The notes under the pieces: model-generated
What the model saw: only the letters and a program-made list of their open reading frames with translations
The model's database searches: none
What the model was told of the DNA's origin: nothing
Position numbers and translations under genes: made by a program
In this document: piece by piece, positions 1 through 6,938 of the stretch
Layout: every line of letters starts with the position of its first letter
Position numbering within the stretch: position 1 is the first letter of the stretch
Assembly (NCBI GenBank): GCA_934796165.1
Contig: CAKVOU010000014.1
Location: 1-27,587 of the forward strand
Direction: 5' to 3'
Origin: an uncultured Eubacteriales bacterium
Lineage (GTDB): Bacteria; Bacillota; Clostridia; Oscillospirales; CAG-272
DNA length: 27,587 bases

Positions 1-182
1 GTACGTTCCTCCGCGCCGTCCTCTGTGCAGGTCGCCGCCTTCACGGTCGCCCAGCCGCTGAACGTATGCCCGGTGGCAGGGATACTTCTCGTTTCCTTCT
101 CCCCGCAGGCGCAGGTACGTTCCTCCGCGCCGTCCCCGGTACAGGTTGCCGCCTTCGCGGTCGTCCAGTCGCCGAACGTGTG
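1..182 (-). repeat. 114-bp tandem repeat, about 1.6 copies before the edge
   Basis: One full unit spans 69-182 and a partial second unit spans 1-68, in frame with the lipoprotein (38 codons per unit). Positions 1-21 and 115-135 are identical. The window begins inside this array, so the true copy number is unknown. Confidence 0.85.
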
Positions 183-452
183 TTCGTGCGGCGGCTCGGA
201 TCCCGAAGAATCGATCTCAACCGGATCGGTGCCGGTCTCAGCCGGAGTGGTGTCCGGCTCTGTCGGAACGGAATCCGATCCCCGGGTCTCTGTATGCGGT
301 TCCGCAGACATCGCCTGTCCGGTTTTCGTTTCGGTTCGGGTTGACGGCTCCGTAGTGCCCTCCTGCGGCTTTTCCATACCGCAGGACACAAGCAAGAAAA
401 GGCAAAGGAGAACGGCAAGCAATGCCGCCGGGATCCAGCTGAAACGTCTCAT
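1..452 (-). CDS. Repeat-bearing surface lipoprotein, C-terminus cut by window edge
   Basis: The reading frame starts at ATG 452-450 on the minus strand and runs open off the left edge, so only about 150 residues are visible. Residues 1-24 form a lipoprotein signal: MRR, a hydrophobic core, then the lipobox LVSC, so the protein should be diacylated at Cys24 and held on the outer face of the membrane. Residues 25-90 are a Thr/Pro/Glu/Asp-rich linker, typical of a flexible wall-spanning stalk. From about residue 91 come tandem 38-residue repeats beginning HTFGDW and HTFSGW, containing AATCT.DGAEERT and C.CGEKETR. Such Cys-containing repeats are common in surface proteins of gut Clostridia; their function is not known to me. 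A GAGG ribosome site lies 8 nt upstream of the start, and a consensus promoter lies just above it. The functional C-terminal domain, if there is one, is outside the window. Confidence 0.82.
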   Translation of the reverse strand, partial: MRRFSWIPAALLAVLLCLFLLVSCGMEKPQEGTTEPSTRTETKTGQAMSAEPHTETRGSDSVPTEPDTTPAETGTDPVEIDSSGSEPPHEHTFGDWTTAKAATCTGDGAEERTCACGEKETRSIPATGHTFSGWATVKAATCTEDGAEER

Positions 453-492
453 CTCTTTGTCCTCGGTCTCAATGAATTTAGTCTTGGATATC

Positions 493-521
493 ATTATAAT
501 GCCACAGGCGATATTTGTCAA
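493..521 (-). promoter_or_regulatory. Consensus SigA promoter of the lipoprotein gene
   Basis: Reading the minus strand, TTGACA (521-516) is followed by a 17-nt spacer and TATAAT (498-493). Both hexamers match the SigA consensus exactly. The start codon lies about 35 nt below the expected transcription start, giving a short leader. Confidence 0.85.
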
Positions 522-588
522 CTTTATGCCGGTGTTTCCGGCAGTCCGCTAACCGCCGGTTCCGGCAGGCGTCGGATACACAAAGCAG

Positions 589-633
589 AAGCTCTCCCCG
601 GACTCCTTTTTTTGAGTCCGGGGAGAGCTTTTT
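589..633. terminator. Strong hairpin downstream of the FAD dehydrogenase gene
   Basis: The arms 589-605 and 614-630 pair over 17 bp (core CTCTCCCCGGACTC) around an 8-nt T-rich loop. On the plus strand the stem is followed by a short T run. On the minus strand, the direction of the upstream FAD gene, the tail is less T-rich. Position between that gene and the lipoprotein promoter argues for termination of the minus-strand transcript, possibly in both directions. Confidence 0.65.
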
Positions 634-684
634 GAGAAATATCGGGAAATCTTCTGTCAGAGGTAACCGGAAGCAATCCGCACT

Positions 685-2055
685 TCAGATCTGCTCCGCG
701 ATCTTTCGGGCGACAAACACACCGCTTGCCGATGCGTGGGACAGCGAGTGGGTCACACCGCTGCAATCGCCAATGACATAAAGCCCCTTATGGCAGGTTT
801 CGAGCGACCGGTCGATTGCGACCTGCATATTGTAAAACTTGACCTCCACGCCGTAGAGAAGCGTGTCATCGTTCGCGGTACCGGGAGCGATCTTGTCAAG
901 CGCATAGATCATTTCAATGATACCGTCAAGGATTCTCTTGGGCATGACCAGACTGAGGTCGCCGGGCGTAGCGGTAAGCGTCGGATTGACAAAGCCTTCG
1001 CTGATCCGGGAGGGCGTCGAACGCTGTCCGCGCATGAGGTCGCCGAACCGCTGGACCATCACACCTCCGCCGAGCATATTGGACAGGCGGACGATGTTCT
1101 CCGCGTACCCGGTACTGTCCTTGAACGGCTCCGAAAAATGCTTGGAAACAAGCAGTGCGAAGTTGGTGTTTTCGGTGTGCTTTGCGGGATCTTCATAGCT
1201 GTGCCCGTTGACCGTCACGATACCGTTGGTATTCTCGGTCACGACCGCGCCGTGGGGGTTCATGCAGAAGGTACGCACCAGATCCCCGTACTTCTCCGTG
1301 CGGTAAACAATCTTGCTTTCATAAAGCTCGTCGGTGAGTTGGGAGAAGATCTCCGCGGGAAGCTCGACGCGCACTCCGATATCCACACGGTTGGAGCTGG
1401 TCGGGATCTTTAAGTCGCGGCAAACGCCTTCCATCCACTTGCTTCCGCTCCGTCCGGCAGAAATGACACACTCGCGGCAATCATAGCTCTCGTTGCCGAC
1501 ATGGATCCGGAAGCCCTCGTCGGTCTTTTCCACCGTCCCGACGGGTGAATTGAAATGAAAATCAATATGATCCTTCATCCGGTCAAACAGATTCTGGAGC
1601 ACGACATAGTTTTTATCCGTTCCGAGATGGCGGACAGATGCGTCAAGCAGGAGCAGCTTGTTCTGCATACACAGCTTCTTGATTGCGGTATTCGCAGTGG
1701 AATACAGCTTGGTCCCCTCTCCGCCGAAAGCGAGATTAATCTCGTCCACGTAACGCATCAGGTCGAGCGCCTCGCTCTTGCCGATGTACTCATGCAGCGT
1801 ACCGCCGAACTGATTGGTAATGTTGTATTTTCCGTCGGAAAAGGCGCCTGCGCCGCCGAAGCCGTTCATGATCGCGCAGGTACGGCACCCGATACACGAC
1901 TTGATCTTCTTGCCGTCTATGGGGCATTTGCGTTTCTCCAGCGGATTCCCCGCCTCAAACACGCCGATCTTCAGATCGGGGCGGAGCTTTTGCAATTCAA
2001 ACGCCGAAAAAATCCCACCGGGACCTGCACCGATGATAATAACATCATATTTCAT
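685..2055 (-). CDS. FAD-dependent dehydrogenase, COG2509 type
   Basis: This is a 456-residue soluble flavoprotein. It opens with the Rossmann dinucleotide motif GAGPGG (residues 9-14) after MKYDVII, followed by E35 of the FAD-ribose-binding strand end. Four cysteines follow in a compact block (C44, C54, C57, C60) just before GFGGAGAFSDGK, an arrangement I associate with the COG2509 family of uncharacterised FAD dehydrogenases. A C-terminal FAD-binding stretch GLYVIGDCSGVTHSLSHA closes the fold. Substrate and partner are unknown. I chose ATG 2055 rather than the in-frame GTG at 2178 because a GGGGAGG ribosome site precedes it and the family begins at the Rossmann strand. The gene stands alone, with its own promoter and a leader of about 144 nt. 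The cysteines could bind metal or be redox-active; that is inference. Confidence 0.85.
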   Translation of the reverse strand: MKYDVIIIGAGPGGIFSAFELQKLRPDLKIGVFEAGNPLEKRKCPIDGKKIKSCIGCRTCAIMNGFGGAGAFSDGKYNITNQFGGTLHEYIGKSEALDLMRYVDEINLAFGGEGTKLYSTANTAIKKLCMQNKLLLLDASVRHLGTDKNYVVLQNLFDRMKDHIDFHFNSPVGTVEKTDEGFRIHVGNESYDCRECVISAGRSGSKWMEGVCRDLKIPTSSNRVDIGVRVELPAEIFSQLTDELYESKIVYRTEKYGDLVRTFCMNPHGAVVTENTNGIVTVNGHSYEDPAKHTENTNFALLVSKHFSEPFKDSTGYAENIVRLSNMLGGGVMVQRFGDLMRGQRSTPSRISEGFVNPTLTATPGDLSLVMPKRILDGIIEMIYALDKIAPGTANDDTLLYGVEVKFYNMQVAIDRSLETCHKGLYVIGDCSGVTHSLSHASASGVFVARKIAEQI

Positions 2056-2205
2056 TTCCGAATCTTGCCTCCCCGTTTCACCGGAACCGGTATTTTCAAC
2101 AAACAAAAAAACCAACGCCGCGGAAAATACGAACGCTGACGCGTTCCGCAAACCCGGTCCGGCTGTTGGCGACGGCACGGAAACGACCGTTCCCGCCCTC
2201 TTTAT

Positions 2206-2234
2206 AGTATAACATATAAATCGGAGCTTGTCAA
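2206..2234 (-). promoter_or_regulatory. Extended -10 promoter and long leader of the FAD dehydrogenase gene
   Basis: On the minus strand TTGACA (2234-2229), a 17-nt spacer and TATACT (2211-2206) form a strong promoter, with a TG one base before the -10 (extended -10). The leader from about 2199 to 2056 contains no good ORF but holds nested stems, for example GCGGAA/TTCCGC enclosing AACGC/GCGTT, and ACCGG/CCGGT near the ribosome site. I recognise no known riboswitch in it. Confidence 0.8.
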
Positions 2235-2292
2235 GGGCTTTCCGTGTTACATACCAATAAAAAATGATGCTTCCGACGATTCGGAAGCCGGC

Positions 2293-2345
2293 AACCGAAA
2301 AGGAGCTGTTAAAAACCGGATGTTTTTAACAGCCCCTTTTCGGTT
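2293..2345. terminator. 23-bp inverted repeat, probable bidirectional terminator
   Basis: The arms 2293-2315 and 2323-2345 are complementary over 23 bp with one mismatch, around a 7-nt loop. The stem carries A-rich and T-rich segments around GCTGTTAAAAA, the layout of bidirectional terminators in Clostridia. It sits 133 nt below the stop of the CapD-like gene. The remaining sequence 2346-2477 shows no gene or other structure that I can support. Confidence 0.6.
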
Positions 2346-2477
2346 ATATTCGGACCCATGCAGCGCCGGTGCCGTTCCGGTCACCTTTGTCTGCTGTCTG
2401 AAGTATTCAGGATCTCTTGTTTGCAGGATCCGGTTGCCGGAAACCAAGCGGTGACACCTTTGCGTCATCCGTAAAGA

Positions 2478-4448
2478 TCAGTCGTTTGTGTTTCTCGTGC
2501 AGCAACCGCCGCAAGCCTTCATTTCCTCTGCGTCCGAAGCGGTCCGGTTGACCTCCTCGGGATCCTGATAGGTCGGTACTGCCTGTTTCATGGCGGCTTT
2601 GACCGCGCCGGGATCCAGGCTGTGCTTCGACTGCTCCACCGCCCGGCACAAAAGCTCAACCCGTCTGTCCACCTCCTGCCGGGGCAGGGGCGTATCGCGT
2701 TCCACAAAAATCAGGGAATTCTCGGTCTTATCCAGCGTCTCGGTCTTGATGAGCAGTTCCTCATACAGTTTTTCGCCGGGGCGCAGACCGACCTCTTCGA
2801 TGTCAATGTCCACATACGGTTCAAAACCGGAAAGCCGGATCAGGTTCTCCGCAAGATCAAGGATCTTGACCGGTTTGCCCATATCAAGGACAAACAATTC
2901 GCCACTCTTTGCCATGGCTCCGGTCTGCATCACAAGCTGAGAAGCCTCCGGGATAGTCATGAAATAGCGGATGATCCGTTTGTCCGTAATGGTGACCGGT
3001 CCGCCGTTTTCGATCTGTTTTTTGAACAGCGGAATCACAGATCCGTTGGAACCGAGCACGTTTCCGAAACGTACTGCGGCAAAGGAGGTCCGGCTGTCCG
3101 TCCGGCACTGCACCACCATCTCGCACATCCGTTTGGATGCGCCCATGATGTTGGTCGGATTCACTGCCTTGTCCGTAGAGATCAGAATAAATTTGCCGAC
3201 GCCGTACTTCTCCGCCATATCCGCGACGTTTTTGGTGCCGAGGACATTGTTCTTGACCGTTTCTCCGGCGCTGTGTTCCATCAGCGGCACGTGCTTGTGC
3301 GCCGCGGCATGAAACACGATGTCGGGACGGTAGGCATCAAACACGCAGTCAAGGCGGTCAACATCCCGTACCGAGCCGATCTCCACCGTGAGATCCAGCG
3401 AACCTCCGTATTTGCGGATCAGCTCCTGCTGAATTTCATAGGCATTATTTTCATAGATGTCAAAGATCACGAGCTTTTTCGGATGGCATTGTGCGACCTG
3501 CCGGCATAGCTCACTGCCGATCGATCCGCCGCCTCCCGTAACAAGCACGGTCTTTCCGCGGTAAAAAGAACGGGTCGCTTCGGTGTTGATATGGAGCGAA
3601 TTGCGGAACAGAAGATCCTCGATGCGGATGTCCCGCATCACGCGTTTCCCGGAAGGCTCTTCCGAATCCTCGCGGAAGGGAAAATCGTACAATTTGACCT
3701 TGCAGTCGGTCGCGCCGTAAAAATCAAAGAGCCGTTTTGCCGTGTCGCTGTCCACAGAGGGGAGCGCGATGAAGATCTCACGGATCGGAAGCGAACGGAT
3801 CCTTTCAATGACATCCGGCGTCTCGCCGTAAACGGGCAGTCCGCAGACATGACTGCCGATCTTGGCGCGGTCAATGTCCACAAAACAAACCGGTCTGTAA
3901 TGCGATTTTGCGTTATAGATCAGTTCCTCAGCAAGGAACGCGCCGACCTGTCCGGCACCGACGATGGCAACGCCGATCTTCTGATTGCGCTCCGTTTTCT
4001 GACCGGGACCGGCATTCTGGATCTGATGCAGGCACTGATAAACAAAGCGGGAAAGCAGTGTAAACAGACAGAACACCGACGTAACCGCAACGCTCTGCCA
4101 CATTCCGATGTAAATGCTTCTGCCGGTCCAGATTGCGAGCAGATAGCTGAGTACAAATGCAAGACAGCCGCCGATATAGTCGGAAACGACCATCATGAGG
4201 TAATATTTCGCGTGGGAATACCGCCAGACGTGGTTATAGTTGCGCAGGATAATGCGCGTCGCAAGCAGGATTGCAAAAAACAGGAGCGCGTTCAGAAGAT
4301 AGTCCGGACAAAATGAGGTCTGCTCCGTAATAAACCCGAAGACAAACAACACAGAATATGTCACCGCGAAAATCAACGCGTCAATCAAGAAGAGCAACCA
4401 TTTGCGGTAATTGAAGTGTATTATTTTCTTTTGCTGACCAACTGGCAT
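2478..4448 (-). CDS. Membrane-bound CapD/PglF-like nucleotide-sugar 4,6-dehydratase
   Basis: The 656-residue protein has the build of the FlaA1/CapD/PglF family: four predicted transmembrane helices (about 17-40, 50-68, 88-106, 118-138), a first Rossmann domain with GAGQVG (164-169), then an extended SDR domain with TGGGGSIG (304-311). The active-site stretch STDKAVNPTNIMGASKR (about 424-440) has Met where classical SDRs have Tyr, as is usual for UDP-GlcNAc 4,6-dehydratases of this family. The expected role is making a keto-deoxy sugar nucleotide at the inner face of the membrane for capsule or glycan synthesis. ATG 4448 is preceded by AAAAGGAAAG. No other glycan gene lies beside it, so the sugar product cannot be named. 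The tail carries CGGCC, possibly variable. It could also act as an epimerase. Confidence 0.88.
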   Translation of the reverse strand: MPVGQQKKIIHFNYRKWLLFLIDALIFAVTYSVLFVFGFITEQTSFCPDYLLNALLFFAILLATRIILRNYNHVWRYSHAKYYLMMVVSDYIGGCLAFVLSYLLAIWTGRSIYIGMWQSVAVTSVFCLFTLLSRFVYQCLHQIQNAGPGQKTERNQKIGVAIVGAGQVGAFLAEELIYNAKSHYRPVCFVDIDRAKIGSHVCGLPVYGETPDVIERIRSLPIREIFIALPSVDSDTAKRLFDFYGATDCKVKLYDFPFREDSEEPSGKRVMRDIRIEDLLFRNSLHINTEATRSFYRGKTVLVTGGGGSIGSELCRQVAQCHPKKLVIFDIYENNAYEIQQELIRKYGGSLDLTVEIGSVRDVDRLDCVFDAYRPDIVFHAAAHKHVPLMEHSAGETVKNNVLGTKNVADMAEKYGVGKFILISTDKAVNPTNIMGASKRMCEMVVQCRTDSRTSFAAVRFGNVLGSNGSVIPLFKKQIENGGPVTITDKRIIRYFMTIPEASQLVMQTGAMAKSGELFVLDMGKPVKILDLAENLIRLSGFEPYVDIDIEEVGLRPGEKLYEELLIKTETLDKTENSLIFVERDTPLPRQEVDRRVELLCRAVEQSKHSLDPGAVKAAMKQAVPTYQDPEEVNRTASDAEEMKACGGCCTRNTND

Positions 4449-4561
4449 ATTGTTTACGCTTTCCTTTTCTGTCGTATGGCATCCGCCTGCTCGTGCGCGA
4501 CAATGCGCGAAAAACAGCAATGAATTCTTATGCTGATCTCGTATCAAACCTGATTTATAAT

Positions 4562-4590
4562 ATTGTACCACACTCAAAGTCAGTTGTCAA
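4562..4590 (-). promoter_or_regulatory. SigA promoter of the CapD-like gene
   Basis: On the minus strand TTGACA (4590-4585) and TACAAT (4567-4562) are separated by 17 nt. The leader to ATG 4448 is about 107 nt. The -35 also reads TTGTCA on the plus strand, so a weak divergent promoter with TATTAT at 4605-4610 is possible, but its 15-nt spacing is poor. Confidence 0.82.
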
Positions 4591-4689
4591 CGGGATATGA
4601 ACGATATTATACACAACGCCAAAAAACGGACGCGAATGATCCACAGACGAGTCATAATCGAAACAAATCTGTCGTGGACGAAGGACGCT

Positions 4690-4713
4690 CTGCAACGGCT
4701 GAGTCAGTTGCAG
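4690..4713. promoter_or_regulatory. Dyad CTGCAAC/GTTGCAG, candidate operator of the galactan operon
   Basis: Perfect 7-bp arms (4690-4696 and 4707-4713) flank a 10-nt centre in the divergent region between the CapD-like gene and the galactan operon. Its size suits a dimeric sugar-responsive repressor or activator, but no such regulator is encoded in the window. The rest of 4591-4894 contains no supported gene. Confidence 0.35.
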
Positions 4714-4754
4714 AACAAGCGTAGATGGGCGGATTTTCCAGTCAATTTCCCTCA

Positions 4755-4783
4755 TTGACACGGATACCGTTCGCCGGGGTGAT
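4755..4783 (+). promoter_or_regulatory. Tentative promoter of the galactan operon
   Basis: A perfect TTGACA at 4755-4760 is followed after 17 nt by GGTGAT, a poor -10. A good -35 with a bad -10 would fit an activated promoter, and the dyad at 4690-4713 lies just upstream. This is the best candidate seen, not a firm call. Confidence 0.25.
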
Positions 4784-4855
4784 CAAAACTAAGAAAGAAC
4801 AAGCCGTGCCCTGAGAGTTTGCCGGCAAACGGGCGTGTCCGCACACGCAATTCAG

Positions 4856-4897
4856 AAGGAGGGGACTTCCGGGCTTCGGAAGCAAAATCAAAAAATG
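4856..4897 (+). promoter_or_regulatory. Shine-Dalgarno separated from its start codon by a small hairpin
   Basis: AAGGAGGGG (4856-4864) is the only strong ribosome site near ATG 4895, yet it is 30 nt upstream. The arms CTTCCG (4866-4871) and CGGAAG (4877-4882) can fold with a 5-nt loop, which would cut the effective distance to about 13 nt. No ATG, GTG or TTG lies at normal spacing from this site. A weak GGAAG at 4878-4882 is the alternative. Confidence 0.45.
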
Positions 4898-6703
4898 AAG
4901 GAATCCTTTATTCTCAACATTCTTCACCGTCCGGAGCTGTCGCCGGAATACGCGAAGCGTGCGCTCGGAAAGCAGGCAGATGTCACGGACGAATCCCTTG
5001 AAATTTTTCTTTTCCAGCAGGAAACGGCGCATAAATACGGGCTGGTGACCACCATCCAGATCACCTACGCGTCGCTTTTCTCGGATGAGATCGTCAGAAT
5101 CGCCAAAGAACATCACAAAAAGTACGGTGACGAGATCGCGCTGTCGCTTCTGGGGCTTCCCTCCCCCGAATTCCGAAAAAAGTACCGCACCGAGGACTTC
5201 TGTATCTGGATGTTTGACGAGGAACAGAAAAAAGCCATTGTGGACGACGTATTCTCGCTTTTTTACGACCGGTTCGGCTTTTATCCCGAATCGACCGGAA
5301 GCTATTTCCTTGACGCGTTCACGATCAACTATATCAAGGAAAAGTATCCGGGTGTCAAGTGCGCGGTGGCGACCTGCTTTGAAGAAGGTCCCAAGGCGTA
5401 CCACACCTGCAACAATTCGTGGTACACCTTCATGGACGGAGGACCGTGGAACCCCTGGATCCCGTCGAAAGTCAACTCCCACTGCCCCGCGGCAGACCGG
5501 GACGACGACAGCGGCATTGTCGCCATTCCGCACCTGTCCCGCGACCTGCTCGCCTGCTTTGACGGAAACGGCTCCAACTTCGGCACCCATCCCCAGAATG
5601 TCCTGCGCGGCATGATCTACTACGACGACGGGGGAAGCATCGAGTACCCCTATCTCTACAACCTTATCGACGAATACCGTCATCTGGCGAAATACAACGG
5701 CGGATACGCCTACAACATGATGTTTGTGGGTCCCGGCTGGCTGAACAAACGCGGCAGGTGGGAGGCGCCCTACGAGCTGCTTGCAAAATCCTATGACGAC
5801 GGCATGAGGTACTACGGCAACCTCAAAAAAGAGGGCAAGCTCACGGACATGACCATGAGCGCCTTCGCCGATTTCTACCGGAACACCCACCCCGACTACA
5901 AAAAGGGCGAATGCGCGCTTTGGAAGGACATTCTCTACGGGAGCAACAAGGAATACTTCTGGTACGCCGACCCCGCCATGCGGGTCTGCTTTGATTTCAA
6001 TCAGGGCGGAGCCGTCATCGACCTGCGCCCGTATATCGCGCGCGTCGCGCAGAAGATCGGCATCGGCACCGACCGGGTTTATGACGCGTCCTATCCTTAC
6101 CTCATTCAGGCAAATTACCGCGCCGGATTCTTCACGCATTACGCAGGGGCTGGCACCGTGAAATCCTGCCGGGTATCCTTCGGCGGCGAGGAATGCGACC
6201 TGTGCCTGTGCCGCACCATGGCAACCTTTGAAGAGACCGCGGACGGCGTGCGTCTTACCGCCGATCCCGTGACCGTCACACTTCACGGAGAGGACATTGA
6301 GATCCGGACGGTCATTTCTCTGCCCCGCGGCACGGGGAAGATCATTACGGAGCGGGAACTGCTCCGCGCTCCCGAAAACGGGGAGGTCACCCTCACCGAA
6401 TATTTCACCGGGGCGTTCGGAACGACCGAATACCAGAGCGACATGGCGCGTCTTACGCTCGGCGTCGGTGATGACACGATTTCCTATGCCTACCGCGGCA
6501 GAAAAATCTCCGGAGACGGAACGAAAGCCGCCCGCGTCACCATTCCCGATGTCAGCACGGTCGTCACGCTCACAGGGGACGGCGCAGACACCCTTGAGGC
6601 GGAAGAAGGGATCGCCTTCTCGCCGGTCTATCATCTGCGCGCCGTGAAAACACTTACGAAAGGAGTCTTCAGAACGTGTCTCAGTCTCACAAAGGAAAAC
6701 TGA
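4895..6703 (+). CDS. Unrecognised 602-residue protein, probable carbohydrate-active enzyme
   Basis: First gene of the galactan operon. The protein has no signal peptide and no transmembrane helix, so it should be cytoplasmic. The N-terminal 330 residues are rich in aromatics and acids and suggest a beta/alpha barrel of the polysaccharide-deacetylase or glycosidase kind: alternating strands such as KYGLVTTIQITY, GDEIALSLLGLPS and YPGVKCAVATCF, then polar loops with HTCNNSWYTF, DGGPWNPWIPSK, HCPAADRDDDSG and GSNFGTHPQN that could line an active site. The C-terminal third is beta-rich, like an accessory sandwich domain. I do not recognise the family with confidence, and no catalytic pair can be named. 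ATG 4895 is chosen because the upstream GTG 4835 has no ribosome site. The nearest strong Shine-Dalgarno, AAGGAGGGG at 4856-4864, is 30 nt away with a hairpin between. The 3' end overlaps the next gene by 28 nt. An exo-acting or deacetylating role on imported galactan pieces is inference. Confidence 0.7.
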   Translation: MKESFILNILHRPELSPEYAKRALGKQADVTDESLEIFLFQQETAHKYGLVTTIQITYASLFSDEIVRIAKEHHKKYGDEIALSLLGLPSPEFRKKYRTEDFCIWMFDEEQKKAIVDDVFSLFYDRFGFYPESTGSYFLDAFTINYIKEKYPGVKCAVATCFEEGPKAYHTCNNSWYTFMDGGPWNPWIPSKVNSHCPAADRDDDSGIVAIPHLSRDLLACFDGNGSNFGTHPQNVLRGMIYYDDGGSIEYPYLYNLIDEYRHLAKYNGGYAYNMMFVGPGWLNKRGRWEAPYELLAKSYDDGMRYYGNLKKEGKLTDMTMSAFADFYRNTHPDYKKGECALWKDILYGSNKEYFWYADPAMRVCFDFNQGGAVIDLRPYIARVAQKIGIGTDRVYDASYPYLIQANYRAGFFTHYAGAGTVKSCRVSFGGEECDLCLCRTMATFEETADGVRLTADPVTVTLHGEDIEIRTVISLPRGTGKIITERELLRAPENGEVTLTEYFTGAFGTTEYQSDMARLTLGVGDDTISYAYRGRKISGDGTKAARVTIPDVSTVVTLTGDGADTLEAEEGIAFSPVYHLRAVKTLTKGVFRTCLSLTKEN

Positions 6704-6936
6704 ATTTCCGCTGTCCGAGCTGCTTTATGCGCGACATTGACATGGATATGTTTTACGACGAAGAAAAAAAGCAATACTATTGTCTGCGCTGTGCGTACCG
6801 CGGTTCTTTTGACGACGTGGTACGCCTCAACGAGCAGGCAAAATACCGCTACGGTGCGATGCGTCAGCGCGTTGCCGATTTCGGAGAAGACAATGAGCCG
6901 ATCCGGTTTAAGCCACACACGAGGGGGGAACAATAA
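6676..6936 (+). CDS. Small zinc-ribbon protein inside the galactan operon
   Basis: An 86-residue protein starting at GTG 6676, with GAAAGGAG about 10 nt upstream. It overlaps the end of the preceding gene by 28 nt and ends 2 nt before the GH53 start, so it is translated as part of the operon. Two CxxC knuckles, CPSC (about 13-16) and CLRC (about 36-39), are 19 residues apart and flank the hairpin-like stretch DMDMFYDEEKKQYY. This is a zinc-ribbon fold as found in many nucleic-acid-binding or adaptor proteins. The C-terminal half is charged and helical. I do not know the function. Codon use and overlap argue that it is real. It could regulate the operon, but nothing in the sequence proves this. 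Confidence 0.72.
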   Translation: MSQSHKGKLNFRCPSCFMRDIDMDMFYDEEKKQYYCLRCAYRGSFDDVVRLNEQAKYRYGAMRQRVADFGEDNEPIRFKPHTRGEQ

Positions 6937-6938
6937 AT

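Noticed and set aside
2247..2468. 73-codon minus-strand frame between genes
   Set aside because: It reads straight through the long terminator-like hairpin and has no ribosome site or family resemblance.
3545..3590. Absence of the SDR Tyr in the CapD-like protein as a broken active site
   Set aside because: UDP-GlcNAc 4,6-dehydratases of the FlaA1/PglF group normally have Met at this place.
4742..6634. 630-codon open frame on the minus strand
   Set aside because: It lies opposite the 602-residue operon protein, has no ribosome site, and its low-complexity Val/Gly/Arg composition is a shadow of GC-rich third positions on the other strand.
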